Source: Myrica gale (taxonomy: Eukaryota > Streptophyta > Magnoliopsida > Fagales > Myricaceae). From it: DNA of 64,000 bases. The notes below the pieces were generated by a model. It worked only from the letters and a program-made list of their open reading frames with translations. It made no database searches and had not been told where the DNA came from. Position 1 is the first letter of the stretch. Every line of letters starts with the position of its first letter. Location of the stretch: contig OZ005604.1 of the NCBI GenBank assembly GCA_963930655.1, positions 9,248,001-9,312,000 on the forward strand, given 5' to 3'. Of the stretch, positions 22,500 through 34,400 are shown piece by piece. Both the position numbers and the translations under genes were made by a program.

Positions 22500-25400
22500 C
22501 GCTCTCCTCCCCCAACCCCCTCTGTCTTTCTCTTCTCTCCCGTATAGATTCATTAACATGTCTTCCTTTTCTTCTTATTCAGATGCAATGTGAATAAATT
22601 CACACATTTATTTCATTATAGTATTTGAATTTTTTTAGTACATTATAAAATCCAGTGTTCAAATGACCTAGTTTACAAGGAAGCATGTTACTTGGTCTTG
22701 GATTACACGAATGAACTAAAGGAAGATGTGCTCCGATTCATGACAGTTTAGAGGCCTAACGTAGCTGGTTGACACAATTTTTCTTATATCTTGTTGGACT
22801 GGAGTCCATGCTTGTAAGGGTGAAACCGGAACCGGATGGATTCCGGTTCCGGTACTCACCTGAATGGGATTTTCAATTCCGGTTCCATTCCGGAATTTAC
22901 CGGAACGGAACCGGAATTGGAACCGGAATTTCCGGAACCGGAACCGGAAATTCCGGTTCCTTATATGGGCCTAAAAAAATATATTTAGTTTAGGCCCAAC
23001 TTTTTTTAAAAGCCCAAAGCCAAAATTTGGCTGTTTTTTTTCCTGAACAAATGTCTCTTTAATTATTTTTTCCAAAATATATAAATACAATCATGTATAA
23101 ACGAAGCTAGAGTTAATTGAAATAGGATACCAGCCACTAAATACTAAATAGATCATTGTGCTTGTCCAACTGATATCCTCAAGTTCTCCATCTCTACAAA
23201 AGAAAAACAAAACAATTATAAGAGAAATACTAAGAGAACCAAATAATCAATTAACAAAGCAAAAAATTTAACAAAATAAAAAGTATACCCATATCTAGTT
23301 TGTAACTCAATGGATCATCTCCACCATCAATGTCGGCATCATCTTCATCAAGTATAGGAGTAGCATGCAACCAATTTTGTGCACATATGAGGCCCTCCAC
23401 GGTACCAGGCGCCAAAGAAGAGCGAAAAGCATCCAACACTCTGCCGGAAGTGCTAAAAGCGGACTCAGATGGCACGGTAGTAATTGGGATAGCTAACACA
23501 TCCTTTGCAATGCGAGAAAGAACTTGAAACTTCTGAGAATTCACCTTCAACCACAACAAAATATCAAAATGCGCCACCCTTGGTTCCACATCTTCAATCA
23601 AGTATCTCTCCACCTCAAACTTACTATCTAGCAAGTTTTGTTGTTGTCGATAAGTAGGAAGACCTCCCCATAAATGCTGATCAATATTCATCAATTCATC
23701 CATATTTGCAGAACTGTGACTTCCACTTGGCTGCTCTGATTGGGCTATGAAACCTCCACTATACTCCTCAAACATATTTTCTAGAGTACCTCGCACCATA
23801 GCAGTGAAATCCATGCCCTTATCCTTCCCAAAATTGTTGATAGCCCAATACTCTAAAGTGATGAGTTTAAAGCGAGGATCTAATACCGCAGCTACAAATA
23901 AAAGTCTATTCACCTTCCTCAAATCCCCCCAATACTTATCATACTTATTTTGCATCTTTTTAGCCATGTCACGAAGTGAGATATCAGAACAATTAACAAA
24001 GGTCTCCAAATGAAACTTAATTCTTGCTAACTCCTCAAAAAATGCATTTGAAGTTACATATGAAGATCCTGATATGCGTAGGGTGACCTCATAGAACACT
24101 TTCAAAAACTTCACAAACAGTTTAATGTGCTCCCAATCCTCAAATACCGGTGACCCCAATCCCTTCCTCCCATGACTATCTTCATTCAAATACATCACTA
24201 AGTTCCCATCTCCATCCAAAATATCCTCAAAAACCTCCCGAAATTTTTCAGCCCTTTCTAACATTATATAAGTGGAGTTCCATCGAGTTGGTACGTCCAT
24301 TTGCAAGAAATTGCTATCAGACAACAATCTATTTGCAGCGGCCTTCTTGAACCCAGCAAGCCTTTGAGGACTAGATTTCACAAATTTCACAATATTTCGT
24401 ATCTTTGCAACGGAATCATCCAACTCCTTCAAACCCTCCTGAACTATAAGATTCAAAATATGCGCAGCACATCGCATATGAATGAAATCATGCTTACACA
24501 CAACATTTGACCCACCTCCTAATTGTTTTCTTTTCACTTGCTCAATCGCAACATCATTGTTGGTTGCATTATCAACCGTGATTGTGAGAATTTTGTCAAT
24601 CCCCCAAATATTCATACATCCCTCTATCTCTTTCCCAATACTAGCCCCCTTATGATCAATTATACGGCGAAAGTAAATAATCCTCTTATGTAAACACCAC
24701 CTCCTATCAATAAAGTGGGCTGTCACGCACATATAGTTCACATTTTGAACTGAAGTCCACGTATCAGTGGTAAAACAAACTCTAGGACTTTCTATGACAA
24801 TCGCCTCTTTCAGCTTAGTCCTTTCTTCTATATACAACTCCATACAATCCTTCATGATCGTTAATCTACTGGGCATCTTAAAGCGGGGCTCAAGTCTCTC
24901 CACCAATTTTCTAAACCCTAACCTCTGCACAGTCCTAAAAGGCATCTCATCCATTATCAAATATTCAGCAATCCACCTCCTCACCTCCTTTTCACTATAA
25001 GTATCCAACTTCAAAACACCCTTATCACTCCCTGTTGCTTTCGAAGCATCCATTGTCAACCTAGATTGAGTCTTGTCTAATTGACCTTGTTGCTTCTTAT
25101 ATGGCAAACAACGTCTCAAATGAGCTCTCATACCCGAAGTCCCATGGCGTTCAGGGTGGCACCCAACCTTGGCCTTACAATGATGACATTTGGCTTCAGG
25201 GTGTTCAGGTTTGACAACTGGCAAAATTTTAGTAAAGTGATCCCACACAAAACTCTTGCGAGTATTCTTTCTCTTTTTACTTGGTTGTTCTTCTGACTGA
25301 TTGGTAATATCCTCATCACCACCAGATTGAGGACTACTAACTGACTCATCAGGTATTGGACCACCACCACTAGGGCAAGACCCTACATTTGTAGTATGTG

Positions 25401-28400
25401 TAATACTAATCTCATCCATCTGACATTAAAAATATTTGATTTTCAATTCATTTGAATAACAAAAAATAAATGTAAAATGACTCAATCTATCTAAATGTAA
25501 AAATAAATGTAAAATTTTCAGTCTAAGTATCGATAGTGTCGACACATAATACCATGGTGTCGACACATTGGTCACACACCAGAAGACATGTCCCAGGCCA
25601 ATATGATGGTGTCGACACATTGCACTATCAACAGAAAGCAGGTTTCCAGGCCAAGCTGATGGTGTCGACACCTTTGTCCAATGTCTCGACACCATTATAT
25701 TGGCCTGGGACATGTCTTCTGGTGTGTGACCAATGTGTCGACACCATGGTATTATGTGTCGACACTATCGACACTTAGACTGAAAATTTTACATTTATGT
25801 CTTCTGGTGTGTGGCCAAACTTCACAAATTATTCTCATGAGCAATCAAACAATCAGCAAACAATCAACAATCTATATAAAGTAACTCATACTATAGTTGA
25901 GAAATTAACAAACCCTAAAATCAAATTAAGTAATTAACAAACCCTAACTATGTGATTTAAATAATCACAAATTCACATAATCACAAATCACAAATTCACA
26001 TAATCACAAATTCAAATAATCACAATCAATCAATAATTAGCTGAGAGGGAGTTGAGAGAGGGATACGTACTGGCGGCTGCTGCCCTACACAACTGGAAGA
26101 GCACCGGATCACAGCGGGCCGGCAGCAATCGATGGTGGAAAGTGCACTGGAGTCGGCGATGAGAGAGATCTCTAGAGAGAGAAAGAGAAACTGAGAGAGT
26201 GAGAGGGAGTGAGCCGGAGAGTGAGAGAGAGAGAGATGAGATATCTGTGAGAGTGAGAGAGAGAGAGAGATGAAGATTTCGGCAGGGAAGGCTGGGAGGG
26301 ACGGAGGCTGGACTCACAAGTGTGGGGTGGGTGGGGCCGGGGGGCTGTTGCTGGCGGCACCGCGGCTGAGAGATCTCTGGGGTGAGCGAGAGAGAGGGAG
26401 TGTCGAGCGAGAGGGGGGGGAGATTTCGGGTGAGAGATGACGAAAATTGGATGGAGTCACGCAACTCCAGTTTTTTGTTTTAAACAAGGGCTCAAACGGC
26501 ACCGTTTGAGCCCTTCATTTTTTTAAAAAAAAAAAAAACCGGAACCGGTAAATTCCGGCATTTCCGCCGGAATTTCCGGTTCCGGTTCCGATTCCGTAAA
26601 TTCCTAAAAAATAGTTCCGGTTCCGGTTCCGGAATATGCCGGAACCGGTACCGGAACCACGATACCGGAACCGGAACCGGAAATTCCGGTTTCCGGCGGA
26701 TGATTTCATCACCCTTACATGCTTGTATACTCAATAACCTATGTCACCTGCTGATTTGTGTTCTTATGCCTTTTTCACGAATTGACCCATGCAAGTTTGC
26801 CATTATTTATACTTAGTACCATGGGGAGTAACTCTATTCAGTTTATGGCATTTTTCAGTGGTTAGGACTTTGTTTAATATTATTTTAGCACATGATGAAA
26901 GAACGCTAACACAACAGCTACCAAGTGTTAAATGAGGACCACGCAGCCTGTTCAGTGTCATTAAAGTGGGCAATGTGTTGGAATTGAATTGTCGATTTGA
27001 TAGAACACTCTCTCAGTATTTTTAGTATAAATAGATTTGTTTTCTTTTCTTTCCATGATGAAATTTATTGGCAGCGTTGTCATCTCCGTCTACTAGAAGC
27101 GTGTGAAATTTGTGGTTCATGCAAAATCCCCTACAACTTGTTTATTGCGGGTTGCATAAAGTTTGGGATATGGCAACCACCTTAGGCAAGTATTTACAAT
27201 GTTTTGTGCTGCAGAATTTTTACATGATTGGAAGGGACAAGAGTAGAACATATTGGAGAGTGCTAAAGATTGACCGGCTTGACCCTTCAGAGCTAAACAT
27301 CCAGGAAGATTCTACCACGTATACAGAATGTGAGTGTTCCGACTTGTTGAAGCGGATACACGAAGGAAACAAGTCCACGGGTGGATTAAAGTTTATCACT
27401 ACTTGTTATGGAATTGTTGGTATGTGGAAAGAAATTGGCATTCTTTGTATCATAATGGAGTATCAGGATATTTTTCCTCAATAGTGATCTGCTGATTTCA
27501 GGGTTCATCAAATTTTTGGGGCCTTATTACATGCTTCTTATCACCAAAAGAAGACAGATTGGTGCAATATGTGGTCATACCGTATATGCTGTCTCCAAGA
27601 GTGCAATGATTCCACTTCCGAATTCCACTGTTCAGCCCAGTATCAGTAATGCTAAGAATGAGAACAGGTCTTTAGTCCCTTCTGCATGGAGATGTATTTT
27701 TTCTGTGGTACTTGGGATGGGAAGCATGAATGTATCTCGTTTTGTATCTATATTTTGTAGGAAGTATCTTTTGTGATGTGATTCTTCCTATATTTGTTGT
27801 CATTTAGCCTTTCTGAAATAACCTGCCTGACTTTGGACCATGTTAAATGAACATGTCTTACATCCTGAGAAGAAATTCCGCTCTGAAGTTTCTCTCTGTT
27901 CTAGTGATAGTATCAATTGAGTTGATAAAGTCTCACATTAAATAAATTGCTTTTCCTTTGATTGGTGTGAATTTGTTGAGGCCATATGTTGATTAAATTC
28001 TTAGAACTGAAGCTTGAGTAATTTTTGAGTCACCATGAATCGTCGATATATACATTCAAAGCCAACTTTAAGGGGCACGATCAGTCTTCAGTCTTGTGCA
28101 GTTCCCGACTTAAATCATGTCTCTCTTCTTTTTCCAGTTCTTCTTCTCTAAGCATTGTCATTGTTGTTGCTAATGTTATATTTTCCGTTGTATTGATGGC
28201 TTAGATACAAGAAGCTCCTATCCATGGTGGATCTCACGAAGGACTTCTTTTTTAGCTACTCATACCATGTCATGTGTAGTCTTCAGAAGAACTTGTGTAA
28301 TAATGAGACTCGCCAGGTTCTATATGAAACTATGTTTGTCTGGAATGAGTTCTTGACTCGGGGAATTCGGAATCACCTCCAGAATACACTTTGGACAGTC

Positions 28401-31400
28401 GCTTTGGTTTACGGATTTTTTATGCAGGTAAGGAATGGTAATAGTTTTAATTATTAGACATAAATAATTCAATAAGTGAGGGTGGAGGGAAAAATTGATC
28501 CTAACTTTCACATCTAAGTCGTAGCTGTGTTCGATATCCCTTTCCCATTCAGAAGTTTCTTGGAACTTCATGCATAGTGTTCAGTTCATGAAAGCTAACT
28601 GTCATTTTTTAGGTTGAATTTAAATTTTACCAACTGCTGATGCTGATCTTTTGCAATATTGTCCGCTGATTGAACCTCTTCCATTTTACGATCAGATTAT
28701 TTTGTTCTTTCTTCTGTGTTGTCTATGTGACAGTACTCATCTCACGGATGTGCTTTTCCTTTTCTGTAGTTAGTTAATGCAGACAGATAATATTTTTTTT
28801 TCTCGGTTGTATAATCTCTGCTGATTATTGTTATTGCTGGTTTAGAGACTTCGTAGAACTTGTTGACTCAATTCACTTCTGAACATTTCCTACCCAAGCA
28901 TATAGATACTAATCTGGCCCTTTTTGAGCTTCCCTACTGTCTTTTCTCTAATGGATTCTTGCTCTTCTAAGTTAGGCAGCACTTTCTCTGTCTGGACGAG
29001 AGTTCAAACTAACCCTCATTGCAAGACGTTCCCGTCACTACGCAGGCACCAGGTAGCCAAAATGATACATGTGATTGTGCCATGTTTTATCCATGGTTTT
29101 GAATTAGTTCCAGAACATTTTGAACTCTCAGTAAATTAACCTCCTACGGCATGTGAAAGCCTCTCAGTTATCGCGTACTTCTTATTTAGGTATCTGAAGC
29201 GAGGCGTAAACGAGAAGGGCAGAGTTGCTAATGATGTTGAGACAGAACAAATTGTGTTTGAGGATGTTCCAGAAGGGATTCCCACGCAAATAAGCTCTGT
29301 CGTGCAGAACCGAGGCTCAATCCCCCTGTTCTGGTCACAAGAAACGTCGCGCTTGAATCTTAAACCAGATATTATATGTACGTGACAGCATAAATAGTAG
29401 CGGTTAATGTAATGCCAAATATTTGTTTAACTGACTTTTACCCCTTTCCAGTGTCAAAGGAGGACCAAAATTATGAAGCCACCCGACTTCATTTTGAGAA
29501 TCTTGCCAATAGACATGGAAACCCCATTATTATTTTGAATTTGATTAAGGTTAGTTTTTCTAATTTATTGATACCTAGGGTTTTTCATAATCTTGTTTAT
29601 ATTATGTCTTTTCTATTTATATAGTTGATATTGCATCAAGATTTACTGATGATGAAACGAGATTTACGCTCCAAATATTGATATACTTGATGTCTGTAGT
29701 TGATGTATTTTCTAGTTTGACATCCTGATGGTTGGTTTTTGAATTTTGGCAATCAATAGACACATGAGAAGAAGCCTCGAGAGTCCATTCTTCGTGCAGA
29801 ATTTGCCAATGCAATTGATTTCATTAATAAAAATTTGTCAGAGGAGAACCGTCTTAGGTTTCTTCATTGGGATCTACATAAACATTCCCGGAGGTATGCG
29901 TCAGAGTGCTCAGTCCTATCCTTTCTTTTTACAAACAATTCAGTTTCTTTTTATGGAAAATTTGGGGTTTGTTCGTTTTGGTGAGATTTTTAGGATATCA
30001 AGTGTTTTAAGAATTTTTAGGTAATGTTTGAGATTTATTGGTGTTTGTGTAAAAGGTGTTGACTTGTATTGATGTTTGTAAAAAAAGTAATATTGAGTTG
30101 TATTGGTATTCGTGTAGAAGTAATGTTAGGATTGTAATTTTAGAAAGTTGGATTCAAATTATTAAAATTTTGACAAAATGAACATGCTGATTTTTAATTC
30201 AAATATTTAACCCTGCCCCCTAAAATTACAGCAGAGCTACAAATGCGTTGATACTCCTTGGCAAAGTGGCTGCATATGCATTGACGCTAACAGGATTCTT
30301 TTATTGCCAAGTAACGCCAGCCTTCGGGTCTGAAGGATATTTAAGATGCCTTTCCTCTGAGTAAGATTTTCCTATCTCATACTGAATATCTTCCTAATTC
30401 ATTAGTTTGATTGCTAATCATCATGACCCTTAATGCATACTCAGAACTTTCGCAAAGAAAATTAGTAAACTTGTACAGGGAAAGTGAGTGCTTAGAGGTT
30501 TTATTTCAATGGGTAGCTGATCAATGTTATTATAGTCAAGACTAACTATTTTACAGGTCATATACTAACGGTATTGGCATCTGATGGAGTGCCTGGCATG
30601 TTAAATTTGGCACAGGAATATGGAGAATGGCAATTTTTCTCCCCAGAGGCACTCCAACTACGATAACAAAGATGCTGATTACTCAGAGGAGAAACTCAGT
30701 GGTTATAATAATGATGCTAGTAATGTTGCTAATGGGAATCGTTCTGTCAAGTCACTCATGTTCCAGAAGGGTGTTCTTAGGACCAATTGTATCGATTGCC
30801 TGGATCGCACCAATGTCGCACAATATGCTTATGGATTAGCAGCTCTTGGACACCAGCTTCATGTTCTGGGAGTCGCAGACAACCCAAAGATAGATCTTGA
30901 TTCTCCTTTAGCAGATGATTTGATGGGGTTCTATGAGAGAATGGGTGACACACTTGCTCACCAATATGGTGGCTCAGCTGCTCATAACAAGGTAACTCTC
31001 ACTTTTGAATCCCCTTCTAACCAGTAATTATTACTTCAAGATCTTAAGTGTGTTGTGGTGGACTTATGTTGAAATTTCTCTTTGAATTTCTGGGTAACAA
31101 TGTCACTTTTGCAATGGTGTGGATTTGACTTGAGTTCAACTTTGAGGGGAGTCTGTTACGTTAGTCCATTGAATAAGTTGAATGTGCTTAATTTTCACCT
31201 GGCAAATCCAACTTCTTTAGAAGTTAATCCAGTTCAATAGTTGTCTGATCCAGTTGATAACTTGTATGTTACCAATGCAAAATTATATCAACCAGTATGT
31301 TAAGAGAGAAGTGATGGTGTACTGCATATGGTGTCATATGAGGTTGTGTTTCTTCCGTAAGAAGAAATAGATAGCTTCATTCAGAGATCAGAGATCAGAA

Positions 31401-31440
31401 ACATTGCACCTTCACTTTCACTGCCACGTAGTGAAGAGGA

Positions 31441-31475
<35 letters not shown>

Positions 31476-34400
31476 GGAGCGAAAGAGAGGACGACCATGT
31501 TATACAGGATGTGTACATGAGATTTTTTTTTATAAGTAGGATGTATACAAGAGATAACACCCAAAAATAGAAAGATTAAAGCTAGCTCCTGAAATCCAGA
31601 AAATCCAAAAGATCTGTCAGAGAAGAAAAGGAAAAGCAGCAGCAAGAATCCATCCAAACATCAAATGTTCATAGGAGCTGCAACTTTTAACGCCAAAGAC
31701 TGATGATCCTCAAATTTTCTACCATTCCTATCCCTCCAACACACCAAAGTAGGAGTAAGGAATAGCCACCCAAATAACACCACTAATGCCAACTGCTCGC
31801 TCAATTTATCTGTTGTCAATCTTTGAACTTCTGATGTTACAGATATTTTCTGAGAGAAGGGGTCAGTGGAAAGCAGCAACGCAGTCTCAAGAATTCTTCA
31901 GAACTCTTCAACGGTATTATAGCAATGCCTATATGGATGCAGAGAAACAAGATGCAATTAATGTGTAAGTCTTTCAATTGAAATCTTGTATTACTTCGTT
32001 GTACACTGTTGTCCAAGCTGGAAACAAATCAGTGTGATTCTCAGCTGGGGCATCTGTTTTCAGTGTTCCAGCACTATAACTTATGGTCTTGCCTGTTCTA
32101 AGTAAAGATCCAGTGGCGGTGAGATGAGCTTTAGGGTATGACATTACTACAATTTTATCTCACCCTAACTGTTGTGGCTAAGCAGTATCCAACCTGACCA
32201 CCATCAGGACAGAGCTGTGGGGTGGGTGTGTGTGTTGGGGGGGGGGGGGGGGGGGTTGTCCATCTGTTACCATGTGCAAAAGATGTAGGAAAAAATTTTA
32301 GCCCTATTCTTTTTGCTCTTACTCCACATACATTTTGCATTCTGTATTACAATTTTTTGTGTAAAAATATTTTATGCAGATTCCTGGGTCACTTTCAACC
32401 TCAACAGGGCAAACCTGCACTTTGGGAACTGGATTCAGACCAGCACTATCCTGCTGGGAGGAATGGCCTTACAAATGTGGATGAAGATGGAAGGTAATAG
32501 CTGGCTAAATGAAACCTTGAATTGCATCAGTTAATAACGCTACCATAATGGATATAGTTTAAGGCATATGTGTATGGTTTTGCTCTCTCTTTCATTCCAC
32601 ATGTTTTGAATGGGCTGGCTTGGTACTGAATGACTTGCACAATTGCTTAATCAAGAATGGCTATGCTTTTCTTAACCAACATATGTTTTACTGGTATGTG
32701 TTGCTGCAGTGTATTTAATGCTTGTTGAGATATGTATTTCTAGGTCAATTTTCAAACGAACGTTATCAGATTGGAATATTCTTTGTGGAAGCAGCACACC
32801 TGTGTCAACCACGAATTTGAAGCATGTTTCTGACTCAGTTTTGCCTGCACGACAAGGAGCAAGCAATTTTATGTCTGAGTCATCTCCAGAAATATCAACA
32901 TCTGAAAGTGATTTATCTTTTTCAAGGTTTTGTTTCATCAATTCTCTGTTACATTCATTAGAGTCCTTATTCAATTTGTTTAACCTGCATTTGTTTTGCT
33001 TATTCGATTGGTGAGTACATTTTTCATCTTTTAGATTTTTTTTTGGATTCTTTTTTTTTGTGGGGGGGGGGGGGGGCCTCATGCCTAGCAAGTTTTGTCG
33101 TCTGAAGTACTGCTGTTTGTATTTTTCGTTTTTTCTGTCTGTTGTTCTTAAGGTTTTTTTTGTCAGGGATGACTATACGATGAAAGTTATTGTGGCAGTC
33201 ATTCCATTAGTCATTCAATTAATTTAGTTTGTTTTGCCTTGATGAGATGATGTAGTCTATTCTCATTTAAGCTTTTGAGATGAATTCAGTTGTCAACAAT
33301 GTCGATAACCAACCGGTGTATGGAATTTTGGAAAATATTTTAGAGTTTTGCTTCCTATTCTAGCACTGTCCTCCTGGATTATGGGGGTTTTTTTATATGA
33401 TAATTATGTGACCTATTTGGTGGATCGATTCCCTGGTGTTGAGTTGAAATTTCAGTTTGTGTATATGACAAACTATTAGCAGTACTTAATTCAGCAGAGG
33501 GCTCTCAGTATCTGCTTTTGCCGATTGAACTATGGAATATGTTTTTCACCTGTTTGTAAACTATTGTGATTGCAAAATCTAGTGGAACTCGTGGAGTGGG
33601 GGCAGTGGCAAGGCTATTGTTGAAGTCCAGCCCAGCCTTAGATGAAGAAAAATTGCTGGGGTGCTCCAACTGGGGCCCAAAGGCAATGCATTTTGGGTAA
33701 TTATACAAAAGAAAATACACTTTTCTTGGTTTTTCCCCAGCAAGCAGTAAGGTAGATACGACATATTCAAGATAAGCCCCTCATGTATAAATAGATGGAA
33801 CCGTTCTTTCTTTGCAATTACGGTAAGCAAGTCTATTAGTACACAAAATTTGTTTATGCAATGCAAATAACTGATTAGCTTGAGAGCAATGCGCTTTGTC
33901 TTTTGGTTTTAAGAGCTTAGAGAGCTGACAACAAATATCCCATCCACTAAAACATCCATGCATATGAGCACAGATACCACAACTACAAAAAGAATGGTTG
34001 GAAGGGGTTGTAGTAGGGGTTCAGGGTAAAAGAAAAAGCCTAGAAACCCTCAAAAGGCTTTTCCAAAGAAATTGGGCTGGATTGGATGGGCCCTCTGGTC
34101 TATGATTAGTTCCTTGTGTTTCTATGGCAGTGGCTAATAGATTAGAGAAGCTTCAAAGGAATTATTTGTGGGGAAGATCACAAGTTCCATCTTGTTAATT
34201 GGGCCACAATTTGTTCTCCTAGTAGCTCTGACAGTTTTGGATTATCCTGACTTCCGTAGCTTCTTTGCTTGTTTGGTTTAGGTGTTTTCAGTATAGCCTC
34301 TTCTACTGTAAATCCTTTTTATTTTTAACAAAAGTTCTCTTATCAAAAAAAAAAAGGAACTTTTTCTTTGGTTTTGTGTTAAACGTGCTTGAAAGTCTTC

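Larger units (their letters stand above)
22814..26717 (-). mobile_element. Autonomous, intact-looking hAT transposon in SAC intron 1
   Basis: This 3,904-bp element has ends TAAGGGTGAAACC and ATTTCATCACCCTTA and perfect 8-bp duplications CATGCTTG (22806-22813, 26718-26725). Both subterminal zones (about 22828-22960 and 26538-26690) are packed with GGAACCGGAA/TTCCGGTTCC motifs, the usual kind of hAT transposase binding array. It encodes one uninterrupted 722-aa transposase on the minus strand, opposite to the SAC gene. It makes up most of the 4,778-bp intron 1. Intact ORF, ends and duplication suggest recent insertion and possible activity. Different ends separate it from the TAGGGCTG MITEs nearby. 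Confidence 0.93.

Noticed and set aside
22104-22559. Minus-strand ORF rich in Glu-Arg repeats
   Set aside because: It is the reverse of the (TC)n microsatellite and SAC exon 1, so low-complexity and without support.
25128-25370. Small minus-strand ORF in the transposase region
   Set aside because: Out-of-frame shadow of the BED-finger part of the hAT transposase.
23251-25419. A domesticated RICESLEEPER-type host gene
   Set aside because: Terminal inverted repeats, subterminal motif arrays and an exact 8-bp duplication flank it, so it is a transposon gene in its element.
26030-26502. Ser/Leu/Pro-rich ORFs in the hAT 5' region
   Set aside because: They are produced by GA/CT simple repeats; no domain, and frames overlap each other.
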